NCBI GenBank assembly: GCA_947501325.1
Contig: CANMVC010000007.1
Span: 1-49,740, forward strand
From: an uncultured Sphingomonadaceae bacterium
GTDB taxonomy: Bacteria; Pseudomonadota; Alphaproteobacteria; Sphingomonadales; Sphingomonadaceae
Length of the DNA stretch: 49,740 nt
Direction: 5' to 3'
In this document: one piece after another, positions 27,614 through 34,395 of the stretch
Layout: every line of letters starts with the position of its first letter
How positions within the stretch are numbered: the stretch's first letter is position 1
Program-made: the position numbers and the translations under genes
The notes under the pieces: model-generated
What the model was told of the DNA's origin: nothing
The model's database searches: none
What the model saw: only the letters and a program-made list of their open reading frames with translations

Positions 27614-28426
27614 TCATCGCTGTGACGCCGCCATGCGTCCACGCGGACCATTGAAATATTCCTGTATCCACGGGTGATCCATCGCCAGAAGTTCCGGTAT
27701 CGTCCCCACGGCGATAACCTTCTGGTCGGCCAGCACGGCTACGCGGTCACATATAGCGTGCAGCGTATCGAGATCATGGGTGATCAGAAACACCGTGAGG
27801 CCCAAAGTCTGCTGCAATTCGCGCGTCAGGTTGTCAAAAGCGGCCGCGCCGATCGGGTCCAGACCCGCTGTCGGTTCGTCCAGAAACAACAATTCCGGAT
27901 CAAGAGCCAGCGCTCGTGCAATCCCGGCACGCTTGCGCATCCCGCCCGATAATTCGGACGGATATTTCGGCGAAGCCTCTGGCGGCAAACCGGACAGACA
28001 GACTTTATATTTTGCGACCTCGCGCCGGAAATCACGGTCCATCTCCGGATAAAATTCGCGGATGGGAACCATGACATTTTCCGCCACCGTCAATGTGGAA
28101 AACAGCGCGCCACCCTGAAACAACACGCCCCAGCGTTTGCGCACATCAATCGTTTCCGCTTCGGGCCGGCCGAGCAAGGATTCGCCGAACACTTCTATCG
28201 ACCCTTCAACCGGCTGTTGCAGGCCGATGATCGATCGCATCAATACCGATTTCCCCGTCCCCGACCCACCAACAACCCCCAGAATTTCGCCCTTGCGGAC
28301 ATCGAGATCCAGATTGTCATGAACGACCTGTTCGCCAAAGGCGTTGCGCAGTCCTTTGACGCAGATCACTGGCCCCTCAAACTCTCGAGCAAAAGTGGCG
28401 GGATCGTCTTCGACCATCAATTCCAT
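27614..28426 (-). CDS. MlaF-like ABC transporter ATPase
   Basis: A 270-residue ATP-binding subunit of the MCE lipid transporter, on the cytosolic side. Motifs are Walker A GVVGGSGTGKSVLMRSIIGL, a Q-loop in LFQGGALFSTLTVAENVMVP, the signature YPSELSGGMRKRAGIARALA, Walker B ELLFLDEPTAGLDP and the H-loop FLITHDLDTL. A short N-terminal extension precedes the first strand. Its ATG lies 10 bp inside the 3' end of the permease gene, so translation is coupled. The MCE gene follows 76 bp downstream. Confidence 0.96.
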   Translation of the reverse strand: MELMVEDDPATFAREFEGPVICVKGLRNAFGEQVVHDNLDLDVRKGEILGVVGGSGTGKSVLMRSIIGLQQPVEGSIEVFGESLLGRPEAETIDVRKRWGVLFQGGALFSTLTVAENVMVPIREFYPEMDRDFRREVAKYKVCLSGLPPEASPKYPSELSGGMRKRAGIARALALDPELLFLDEPTAGLDPIGAAAFDNLTRELQQTLGLTVFLITHDLDTLHAICDRVAVLADQKVIAVGTIPELLAMDHPWIQEYFNGPRGRMAASQR

Positions 28427-29529
28427 CCGATCCAGCTAAAAAATACAGCGAAAAAGGCGTCCAGAACAATGACGAGGAATATCGCCTGCACCACCGCGGC
28501 GGTCGTGCGTTTGCCGACTTCTTCGGCGTTGCCCTTTACCTGCATGCCCTGATAGCATCCGGAAATGGCAATGATGGCGCCGAATACCGGAGCCTTGACG
28601 AGGCCGACATAGACGTCGGTTATCGGAACAACTTCCCTGATCCGCGCGAAAAAAGTCGCGGGCGGGATATCGAGTTCAACCCAGCTAAGCAGTCCGCCGC
28701 CAATAATCGCGACAACCGATGCATAGAAACCGAGCAAGGGCAGCATGAAAACCGCGGCCAGAAAACGCGGCAGGACCAGAGCTTCCACCGGTGAAACGCC
28801 AATGGTCCGCATGGCGTCGATTTCTTCGGTAAGCTTCATGGTGCCGATCTGCGCGGCAAAGGCCGAACCGGAGCGACCGGCAACCATGATTGCCGTCATC
28901 AAGACACCCAATTCCCGCAAGGTCAGTCGTCCAACCAGATTGACCGTGAAGACCTCTGCGCCAAATTGCCGGAGCTGCACCGCGCCCTGCTGCGCAATCA
29001 CCAGACCGATCAGAAAGCTCATCAGGCCGATAATGCCAAGCGCGCGGACCCCCACGACATCAAAGCGCTGGATCACCGCGTTCCATCTTATTCTGCCCGG
29101 ATGCCGCAGCAGCGAGGCCGCGGAAACCATGACGGAGCCAAAAAATCCGACCAAGCCGGCCAGGGTCGTCAGGGCAATCATCGTCGATTCCCCGACTTCA
29201 TCCAATACGCGAATGATGGGATTAGGCGGTTCTGGGCGTACTTCGGCAGGTTGATCAACACTGCTAACGGCGGCGATCAAACGCTCTGCCTCGTTATCCG
29301 CGCCAATAATTTCAGCGCCGCTATCCCGGGCGGTACGGTGAATCAACCAGGCTCCGACGGTATCAATATAACCAATATCGGTAAGGTCGAGCCGCTGCAC
29401 ATGTCCGCCATGGTCCCGGAGTCGTTCCGGTAAGTCGCCAACGGCTGCGATAGACAGATCTCCTGAAAAACGAAGCGCCGTCACCCCATCCTCGGTCGTT
29501 TCTTCAACAAAATCGCTCGGAACTGTCAT
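28417..29529 (-). CDS. MlaE-family lipid ABC permease with N-terminal STAS domain
   Basis: A 370-residue permease. The first about 100 residues form a STAS (MlaB-like) domain (ALRFSGDLSIAAVGDLPERL, YIDTVGAWLIHRT). About 260 residues of MlaE permease with five or six membrane helices follow. The MlaE signature GRSGSAFAAQIGTMKLTEEI and DAMRTIGVSPVEALVLPR couples it to the ATPase. In E. coli the STAS part is a separate protein; the fused form is common in alphaproteobacteria. I chose the ATG at 29529; a TTG at 29559 could add ten residues. It heads the operon permease, ATPase, MCE, lipoprotein. Confidence 0.94.
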   Translation of the reverse strand: MTVPSDFVEETTEDGVTALRFSGDLSIAAVGDLPERLRDHGGHVQRLDLTDIGYIDTVGAWLIHRTARDSGAEIIGADNEAERLIAAVSSVDQPAEVRPEPPNPIIRVLDEVGESTMIALTTLAGLVGFFGSVMVSAASLLRHPGRIRWNAVIQRFDVVGVRALGIIGLMSFLIGLVIAQQGAVQLRQFGAEVFTVNLVGRLTLRELGVLMTAIMVAGRSGSAFAAQIGTMKLTEEIDAMRTIGVSPVEALVLPRFLAAVFMLPLLGFYASVVAIIGGGLLSWVELDIPPATFFARIREVVPITDVYVGLVKAPVFGAIIAISGCYQGMQVKGNAEEVGKRTTAAVVQAIFLVIVLDAFFAVFFSWIGWN

Positions 29530-29645
29530 CGCCGCTATTGGTGACCGAAAATCTTCCAAAGCTCAAGCCATTATGACAAGTCATTTATTTGGCGTAATTT
29601 TGGTGGGGCTGCTAATAGGGCATCAATATCAGGAAATGGGGCGTG

Positions 29646-30317
29646 ATGACGAAGCTGGCTATTTACGACATGGATCGGACAATTACGGTCCGGGGCACCT
29701 ATACGCCGTTTCTGTTTCACATGCTGTTTGCGCGTGCGCCGTGGCGGCTCGTTTTTCTGCCGCTGCTGCCCTTTGGATTCATTGGCTATGGTTTGAAGCT
29801 GGTGAGCCGCAAGGGTCTGAAAACCTATAATCAGAGGCTGTTGCTCGGCAGCAAACCGAATGTCGCCAAGCTGCAACCGCATATCGAGAGCTATGCCGAC
29901 AAGGTGATGCGGGTCAATAGCTACGCCAAAGCCATTGCGCAGGTCGAAGCCGACCGGGCCGAAGGCAGAAAGCTGGTACTCGCTACCGCTTCTTACGAGC
30001 TTTACGTTAATGCCATCGCCAAACGACTGGGCATTGATGACGTGATCGCGACCCGGTTGAAAATCGATGAACGTGGCCAAGTGCTGCCGGAGATTATCGG
30101 CGAAAATTGTTATGATGAGGCCAAGCTGGACCGGATCAAAAGCTTTCTCGACGAACAGGGTCTAACCCGGGAAAGTATCCATATCCGGGCCTATTCCGAT
30201 CATGTCAGCGACGCGCCGATGCTCGACTTTGCCGATGAAGCGGTGGCCACAACGCCCACGCCAAAGCTGCGGTCACTGGCCAAGCGGCGTGGCTGGAAAA
30301 TCATTGACTGGGATTAA
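29646..30317 (+). CDS. HAD-IB family hydrolase (phosphoserine-phosphatase-like)
   Basis: A 223-residue HAD-superfamily phosphatase, subclass IB. The nucleophile motif is IYDMDRT (D-x-D-x-T), motif II is LATASYELYV, motif III involves K in CYDEAKLDRI, and motif IV is AYSDHVSDAPMLDFADEAV. The cap region contains a hydrophobic stretch (WRLVFLPLLPFGFIGYGLKL) that may contact the membrane. The substrate could be a phospholipid headgroup precursor or phosphoserine; sequence alone does not decide. It is divergent from the lipid transporter operon, 116 bp apart, which makes a lipid-linked role thinkable. The ATG at 29646 is preceded by an in-frame GTG at 29643. The stop lies inside the left arm of a repeat. 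Confidence 0.85.
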   Translation: MTKLAIYDMDRTITVRGTYTPFLFHMLFARAPWRLVFLPLLPFGFIGYGLKLVSRKGLKTYNQRLLLGSKPNVAKLQPHIESYADKVMRVNSYAKAIAQVEADRAEGRKLVLATASYELYVNAIAKRLGIDDVIATRLKIDERGQVLPEIIGENCYDEAKLDRIKSFLDEQGLTRESIHIRAYSDHVSDAPMLDFADEAVATTPTPKLRSLAKRRGWKIIDWD

Positions 30318-30467
30318 TTCCTCTGCCCTTGAGGGAGAGGACAAGTGGAGCTTGTGAACCTGTTCACTAGCGCAACTCGGTGAGGGGTGCTGCCCCCTCA
30401 CCAACGTCGCCTAAGTAGCAAGTTACTAAGGCTTTGGTTTCCTCTCCCTCAAGGGGAGAGGATTAAT
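30313..30467 (+). repeat. nested palindromic intergenic element (MITE/REP-like)
   Basis: Arms at 30319-30341 and 30440-30462 pair over 23 nt with one mismatch (CCCTTGAGGGAGAGGA side against TCCTCTCCCTCAAGGG). ATTAAT extends both ends. Inside lies a second hairpin, GGTGAGGGG / CCCCTCACC (around 30380-30403). There is also an imperfect one, CCTAAGTA / TTACTAAGG (around 30411-30432). The whole unit folds as a long branched stem. It starts within the stop codon of the HAD gene. It carries no open reading frame. It looks like a non-autonomous mobile repeat or extragenic palindrome; I recall similar sequence in sphingomonad genomes but could not check. Confidence 0.75.
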
Positions 30468-30488
30468 GCGCATCTTTCGCGATAGAGG

Positions 30489-30550
30489 GCTTTCCTACAA
30501 ACGGGCCGCTATGTTACACAAAATACCGGCTCTTTCTCAGTTTTGAATAT
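30489..30550 (+). repeat. copy B of a spaced intergenic motif
   Basis: GCTTTCCTACA (30489-30499), a TGTTACACAAA block, TCTTTCTCAG (30531-30540) and TTTTGAATAT repeat the layout seen at 17441-17500. It lies 22 nt after the palindromic element, between two convergent genes. It belongs to the 327-bp gene-free gap 30318-30644, which holds this motif, the palindromic element and a tandem decamer, and no coding sequence that I can support. Confidence 0.5.
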
Positions 30551-30599
30551 TACTCACCGACTGGCATAAACGGGCAAATATTTATTGCCGCTTTAGGGG

Positions 30600-30627
30600 G
30601 TGTGACCCTGTGTGACCCTATTTTTTT
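30600..30627 (+). repeat. tandem decamer followed by T7
   Basis: GTGTGACCCT occurs twice in direct tandem (30600-30609 and 30610-30619), followed by A and seven T (30621-30627). With the upstream AGGG it can form a short AGGG...CCCT hairpin before the T-run. It could therefore end a rightward transcript starting in the gap. It lies 18 bp beyond the stop of the leftward PLP-enzyme gene. Confidence 0.45.
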
Positions 30628-30644
30628 GCGATCACGAACCCGGC

Positions 30645-31970
30645 CTAAACCGTCTCCAATGCCTGCTCAAAATCGGCAATCAAGTCATCGGGATCTTCCA
30701 CGCCAATGGAAATCCGCACCAGATTGTCGGTAATGCCTAGTGCCGCCCGGCGTTCATCGGGTACGGACAAATGGGTCATGGCTGCTGGCAGGCTTGCCAG
30801 AGTTTCGGTTCCGCCCAAACTCACCGCCAGTTTCGCGATTTTCAGGGCATCAAGAAACGCGAAAGCCTCGGCTTCCCCGCCTTTGATGAACACCGAGAAG
30901 GTGGAACCAGCACCGCTGCAATGACGGTCATAAATATCCTGCTGCGAAGCATCGGAAATAAAGCCGAGATAACCCAGCCCGTCGACTTTCGGATGGTCGC
31001 GCAGAAAAGCACAGACTTTCTCGGCATTTTCACCGGCGCGGGTCATACGCAGTTCCAGCGTCTCGAGACTGCGCATCAGCATCCACGCGGTATTGGGATC
31101 GCAAATCGTTCCGATGGTGTTCCGGATCGCGCGGATCGGGTCCATATGGGCTTTGGAACCGAGCACGCCGCCGGCAACCAGATCGCTGTGCCCGCCGACA
31201 TATTTGGTTAGGCTGTAAATCACGATATCCGCGCCATGTTTCAGCGGCTGCTGCCACAAAGGGCCGAGGAACGTGTTATCAATGGCAATGGGCGGTGTGT
31301 TTTCACTACCAAAAACCTTGGTCCGGGCACCGGCCACACCTTCAATATCGACCAACGCGTTAGTTGGATTAGCGGGGCTTTCGAGATAGATAATGGCAAC
31401 CTTGCCGCCATTTTCCGCTGCCTGAGCTTTGGCCTGCTCCAGCATGGCAGACACTTCATCGGGACTCGCGCCAGCCGGAAAATCAAGGAAGGTCACGCCA
31501 AAGCGGCCCAAGATCTTGTTAATCAGCGTTTCGGTTGCCGCATAAAGCGGTCCGCTGTGCACCACGACATCGCCCTGATTGACATTGGCGAGGAGCACGG
31601 TTGCAATAGCCGACATGCCGCTGGAAAATACCAGCGCATCTTCCGCTTCATCCCAGACGCTGAGCCGATCTTCGAGAATTTCCTGATTAGGTCCATTGAA
31701 ACGCGAATAGACCAGACCATCGGCGCCGCCGGGACGTTTGCCGGTAATGCCTTCGAAATGCCGCTTGCCAGCCGCTGCATTTTCAAAAGCAAAGGTGGAG
31801 GTGAGAAAAATCGGTGGCTTGAGCGATCCTTCGGAAAGCACCGGATCATAGCCATGGCCCATCATTAAAGTCGCGGGCTTCAGCTTGCGCCCACCGATTT
31901 TTTCAATCGGAGCCTTTGGCATGCGGCGCGGCGTTACCGGAACAATTGGATCGTCGTTCTGATCGGACAT
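30645..31970 (-). CDS. cystathionine gamma-synthase family PLP enzyme
   Basis: A 441-residue member of the Cys/Met metabolism PLP family (cystathionine gamma-synthase, beta- or gamma-lyase, O-acyl-homoserine sulfhydrylase). The PLP lysine is in IVIYSLTKYVGGHSDLVAGG. The phosphate-binding pair is YSRFNGPNQEILEDRL and FSSGMSAIATVLLA. The C-terminal substrate-binding segment is VSLGGTETLASLPAAMTHLS with R in VRISIGVEDPDDL. The N-terminus is about 40 residues longer than E. coli MetB. The exact reaction within the family cannot be fixed by eye. No SAM riboswitch is visible upstream. The gene is leftward, after the SLC13 gene, and ends in the repeat-rich gap. Confidence 0.9.
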   Translation of the reverse strand: MSDQNDDPIVPVTPRRMPKAPIEKIGGRKLKPATLMMGHGYDPVLSEGSLKPPIFLTSTFAFENAAAGKRHFEGITGKRPGGADGLVYSRFNGPNQEILEDRLSVWDEAEDALVFSSGMSAIATVLLANVNQGDVVVHSGPLYAATETLINKILGRFGVTFLDFPAGASPDEVSAMLEQAKAQAAENGGKVAIIYLESPANPTNALVDIEGVAGARTKVFGSENTPPIAIDNTFLGPLWQQPLKHGADIVIYSLTKYVGGHSDLVAGGVLGSKAHMDPIRAIRNTIGTICDPNTAWMLMRSLETLELRMTRAGENAEKVCAFLRDHPKVDGLGYLGFISDASQQDIYDRHCSGAGSTFSVFIKGGEAEAFAFLDALKIAKLAVSLGGTETLASLPAAMTHLSVPDERRAALGITDNLVRISIGVEDPDDLIADFEQALETV

Positions 31971-32018
31971 TTATCTCTCTCCAGCGTGGATCATATTGAA
32001 AAGTCCATGCCGCAAAAC

Positions 32019-33425
32019 TCAACTGATTACAAATGAAACCACCCAGATACAGCCGATGATGATCGGTATCCCGGCCAAGTCGAGCATCAGCCCCGATTTC
32101 AGCATTTTTGGCAATTCAATGTGATTGGTTGACCAGGCAATCGCATTCGGCCCCGTACCGGATGGCAGCATGAAGCCCCAGCTGGCCGCCATCGCCGCCG
32201 GCATGGCAAGCAGCACGGGGTCGACGCCGGTGGCGAGGATCAGGCTGGCAACCACCGGCATGATGCCGCTGGCGGTTGCGACATTGGATGCAAATTCGGT
32301 AACCAGAATGACCAGGGCGACCAACGCTATGGCAATCACGATCACCGGCACGTTCTTAAGCGGCGCCAGTGCCAGTCCCAGCCAGTCGGCGAGGCCCGAT
32401 TCGATGATCCCGGCGGCCAGCGCAAGACCGCCACCAAACATCATGATCACGCCCCATGGCGCGCGGTCCGCTTCGTCCCAGTTCAGCAATTTCCGGCCAG
32501 TGCCGTCGGGAAGAATGAACAGCAGCAAGCCGCCCAATATCGCGATGCTGCCGTCATGCACAGCGCCCTCGGGAAGCACCGTCTTGATCTGGGGCAGGAA
32601 CAGCCAGCCGAGCACGACCAGGGCCACCACCGGCACGACCCGCTTTTCCGGCAGGCTCCATGCGCCCGCTGACCCGATTGCGGCCCGCGCTCCTGCGCCG
32701 TCAAAGCTGTCCTTGCCGACTTTCTGAACCGTGATCAGGATGGCGGCGCAAACCGGCAGGCCAATGATCACGATGGGCAGGCCGAAAAATAGCCAGCTCA
32801 GGAAATCAATATCCATGCCCAATGTCTTGTTGATCAGCCCCGCGGCAATCGCATTGGTCGGACTACCCACCAAGGTGCCAAGGCCCCCAATAGAAGCCGC
32901 AAAGGCGACGCCCATGATCAAGGCACCGGCAAATCCCTCTGTCTCCCCATCCTTGACCCCGCCAGCGACCAGCACGGCAACAGCAATCGGAATCATGATC
33001 AGGGTCGACGAAGTATTGGAAATAAGCATGCTGAGCAGCGCGGTCGCGAGCATGAAGGCGCATAATATGCCCCATGCGGTCTTGCCCGACAGGCTGACAA
33101 TCGCCAGCGCCAGCCGCCGGTGCAGACCAACCCGCTCAATCGCAAGCGCGAGAAACGCACCGCCGAGAATCAGGAACAATATGGGCGAATAATACTGGCT
33201 GGCTGTCGCTTTCACGTCCATCACATCCATCACCGGAAGCGCGAGAAACGGCAGCAAGGCAGTCGCGGTGAGCGGCACCGCCTGGGTCATCCACCATGTC
33301 GCCATCAGGATCGTGAGCGCCGCGACATGCCAGGCCGCTATGCTCATCGCTGCTGGTGCAGGAAGCAGCAACATCATGACAAATACCGCCAAGCCACCAA
33401 AAAGTCCGACGCGCTGGGCGTTCAT
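32019..33425 (-). CDS. SLC13/DASS family anion permease
   Basis: A 468-residue inner-membrane transporter with about twelve hydrophobic segments. It is related to the sodium-coupled dicarboxylate/sulfate carriers. The first substrate/sodium motif is MLISNTSSTLIMIPIAVAVL (S-N-T). The next is AASIGGLGTLVGSPTNAIAA. The second repeat carries TEFASNVATASGIMPV (S-N-x-A-T). The closing part is FMLPSGTGPNAIAWS. The start at 33425 has GGGGAGGG at good distance. Substrates are probably C4-dicarboxylates or related anions. The neighbouring genes (a Cys/Met enzyme, pgeF) do not narrow it. Confidence 0.92.
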   Translation of the reverse strand: MNAQRVGLFGGLAVFVMMLLLPAPAAMSIAAWHVAALTILMATWWMTQAVPLTATALLPFLALPVMDVMDVKATASQYYSPILFLILGGAFLALAIERVGLHRRLALAIVSLSGKTAWGILCAFMLATALLSMLISNTSSTLIMIPIAVAVLVAGGVKDGETEGFAGALIMGVAFAASIGGLGTLVGSPTNAIAAGLINKTLGMDIDFLSWLFFGLPIVIIGLPVCAAILITVQKVGKDSFDGAGARAAIGSAGAWSLPEKRVVPVVALVVLGWLFLPQIKTVLPEGAVHDGSIAILGGLLLFILPDGTGRKLLNWDEADRAPWGVIMMFGGGLALAAGIIESGLADWLGLALAPLKNVPVIVIAIALVALVILVTEFASNVATASGIMPVVASLILATGVDPVLLAMPAAMAASWGFMLPSGTGPNAIAWSTNHIELPKMLKSGLMLDLAGIPIIIGCIWVVSFVIS

Positions 33426-33456
33426 GTCCTATTCCCTCCCCGAGATAAAGATACCA

Positions 33457-33610
33457 GTGCCCCTGCGCAGACAGGGGTCCATCTCCTGCACCTGACCCTA
33501 TCCGCAACTGCCGAGGAATAGCAATCACAACAGTCTTGCTGTTTCGTCCAGAAGACAATTTGCGCGAATAATATATGTCGGGAGATGGGTTCCTGCCTGC
33601 GCAGGAGCAC
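33457..33610 (+). repeat. 154-bp inverted-repeat element with self-complementary ends
   Basis: The 30-nt arms at 33457-33486 and 33581-33610 are inverted copies with about five mismatches (GTGC, CCTGCGCAG, CAGG and CATCTCC blocks against GGAGATGGGTTCCTGCCTGC...). Each arm also folds on itself (CCCCTG/CAGGGG at 33460-33475; TCCTGC/GCAGGA at 33591-33606). The centre is non-coding. The element fills almost the entire gap between the SLC13 start (33425) and the pgeF stop (33613). It resembles a REP doublet or a MITE without a transposase. Confidence 0.7.
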
Positions 33611-33612
33611 GA

Positions 33613-34395
33613 CTAAGCCTGCAAACCGATCAGCGATATCTGCCGACCATAGCCCGCTTCCCCGCGATGGCAAGAACGGCGATAGCTGAAGTAGCGATCC
33701 TCATGGGCATAAGTGTCCAGCCCGAGCTTATCGATTGTCCCAATGCCTGCCTTCGCCAAGCGATCGGCCACATAGGATTCGATATCGAACTGGAAGTGAT
33801 CCGGCTTGCCAGCTTCGAAAAACTGTGCGTTGTCAGGGTCTTTGGCGACAAAATTCTGCTGGAACCCGGCATCGACTTCATAACTTGCCTGCGCAATACA
33901 TGGTCCAATGGCACAGCGTATGCTTTCCCGCGACGCGCCGAGTTTTTCCATCGCCGATAAGGTGTTGTCGGTGACACCGCCAATCGCGCCTTTCCAGCCC
34001 GCATGGGCCGCGCCAACGACTTGCGCTGAGGGATCGAACAATAGCACCGGCACACAATCTGCAGTCAATATACCGAGCAGCAGGCCTGGCTTATCCGTGA
34101 CCATCGCATCGGCATGGGGGCGCGCATCCAGTGCGATCGGACCGGTTACCGTCACGACATCAGCGCTATGCACCTGATGCAGCGTGACCAGTTCGCTATC
34201 GGTTAAGACAGCGGCTTTTGCCCGTTGCCGGTTTTCCAATATAGCTTCACGCTCATCATCACTGCCAAGCCCGACATTCAAGCCGGCGTAAATACCCGTC
34301 GAGAGCCCGCCCGCTCGCCCAAGAAAACCGTGGGCTGTGCCCCCCAAAAACGATGATGTCGTGACATCCATCGCCAATTGGCTCTGCTCAGGCAA
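33613..34395 (-). CDS. pgeF: peptidoglycan editing factor PgeF (laccase-domain, YfiH/YlmD family)
   Basis: A 260-residue protein of the family once called polyphenol oxidase. E. coli PgeF removes misincorporated L-Ser from peptidoglycan precursors. Zinc/active-site residues are in LVTLHQVHSADVVTV (His), LTADCVPVLLFDP (Cys) and VVGAAHAGWKGAIGGV (His). CIAQASYEVD follows. The longest frame begins with a TTG at 34395, overlapping pepN by 8 bp. An ATG at 34371 (MDVTTSSFLGGTAHGFLGR) just beyond the pepN stop is also reasonable. Neither has a strong ribosome binding site, so the start is open. Confidence 0.9.
   Translation of the reverse strand: MPEQSQLAMDVTTSSFLGGTAHGFLGRAGGLSTGIYAGLNVGLGSDDEREAILENRQRAKAAVLTDSELVTLHQVHSADVVTVTGPIALDARPHADAMVTDKPGLLLGILTADCVPVLLFDPSAQVVGAAHAGWKGAIGGVTDNTLSAMEKLGASRESIRCAIGPCIAQASYEVDAGFQQNFVAKDPDNAQFFEAGKPDHFQFDIESYVADRLAKAGIGTIDKLGLDTYAHEDRYFSYRRSCHRGEAGYGRQISLIGLQA

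Noticed and set aside
31971-32040. Possible SAM-II or SAH riboswitch upstream of the Cys/Met PLP enzyme
   Set aside because: The leader is too short (about 48 bp to the stop of nothing upstream but the SLC13 3' end) and shows no pseudoknot-like complementary blocks of the known classes.
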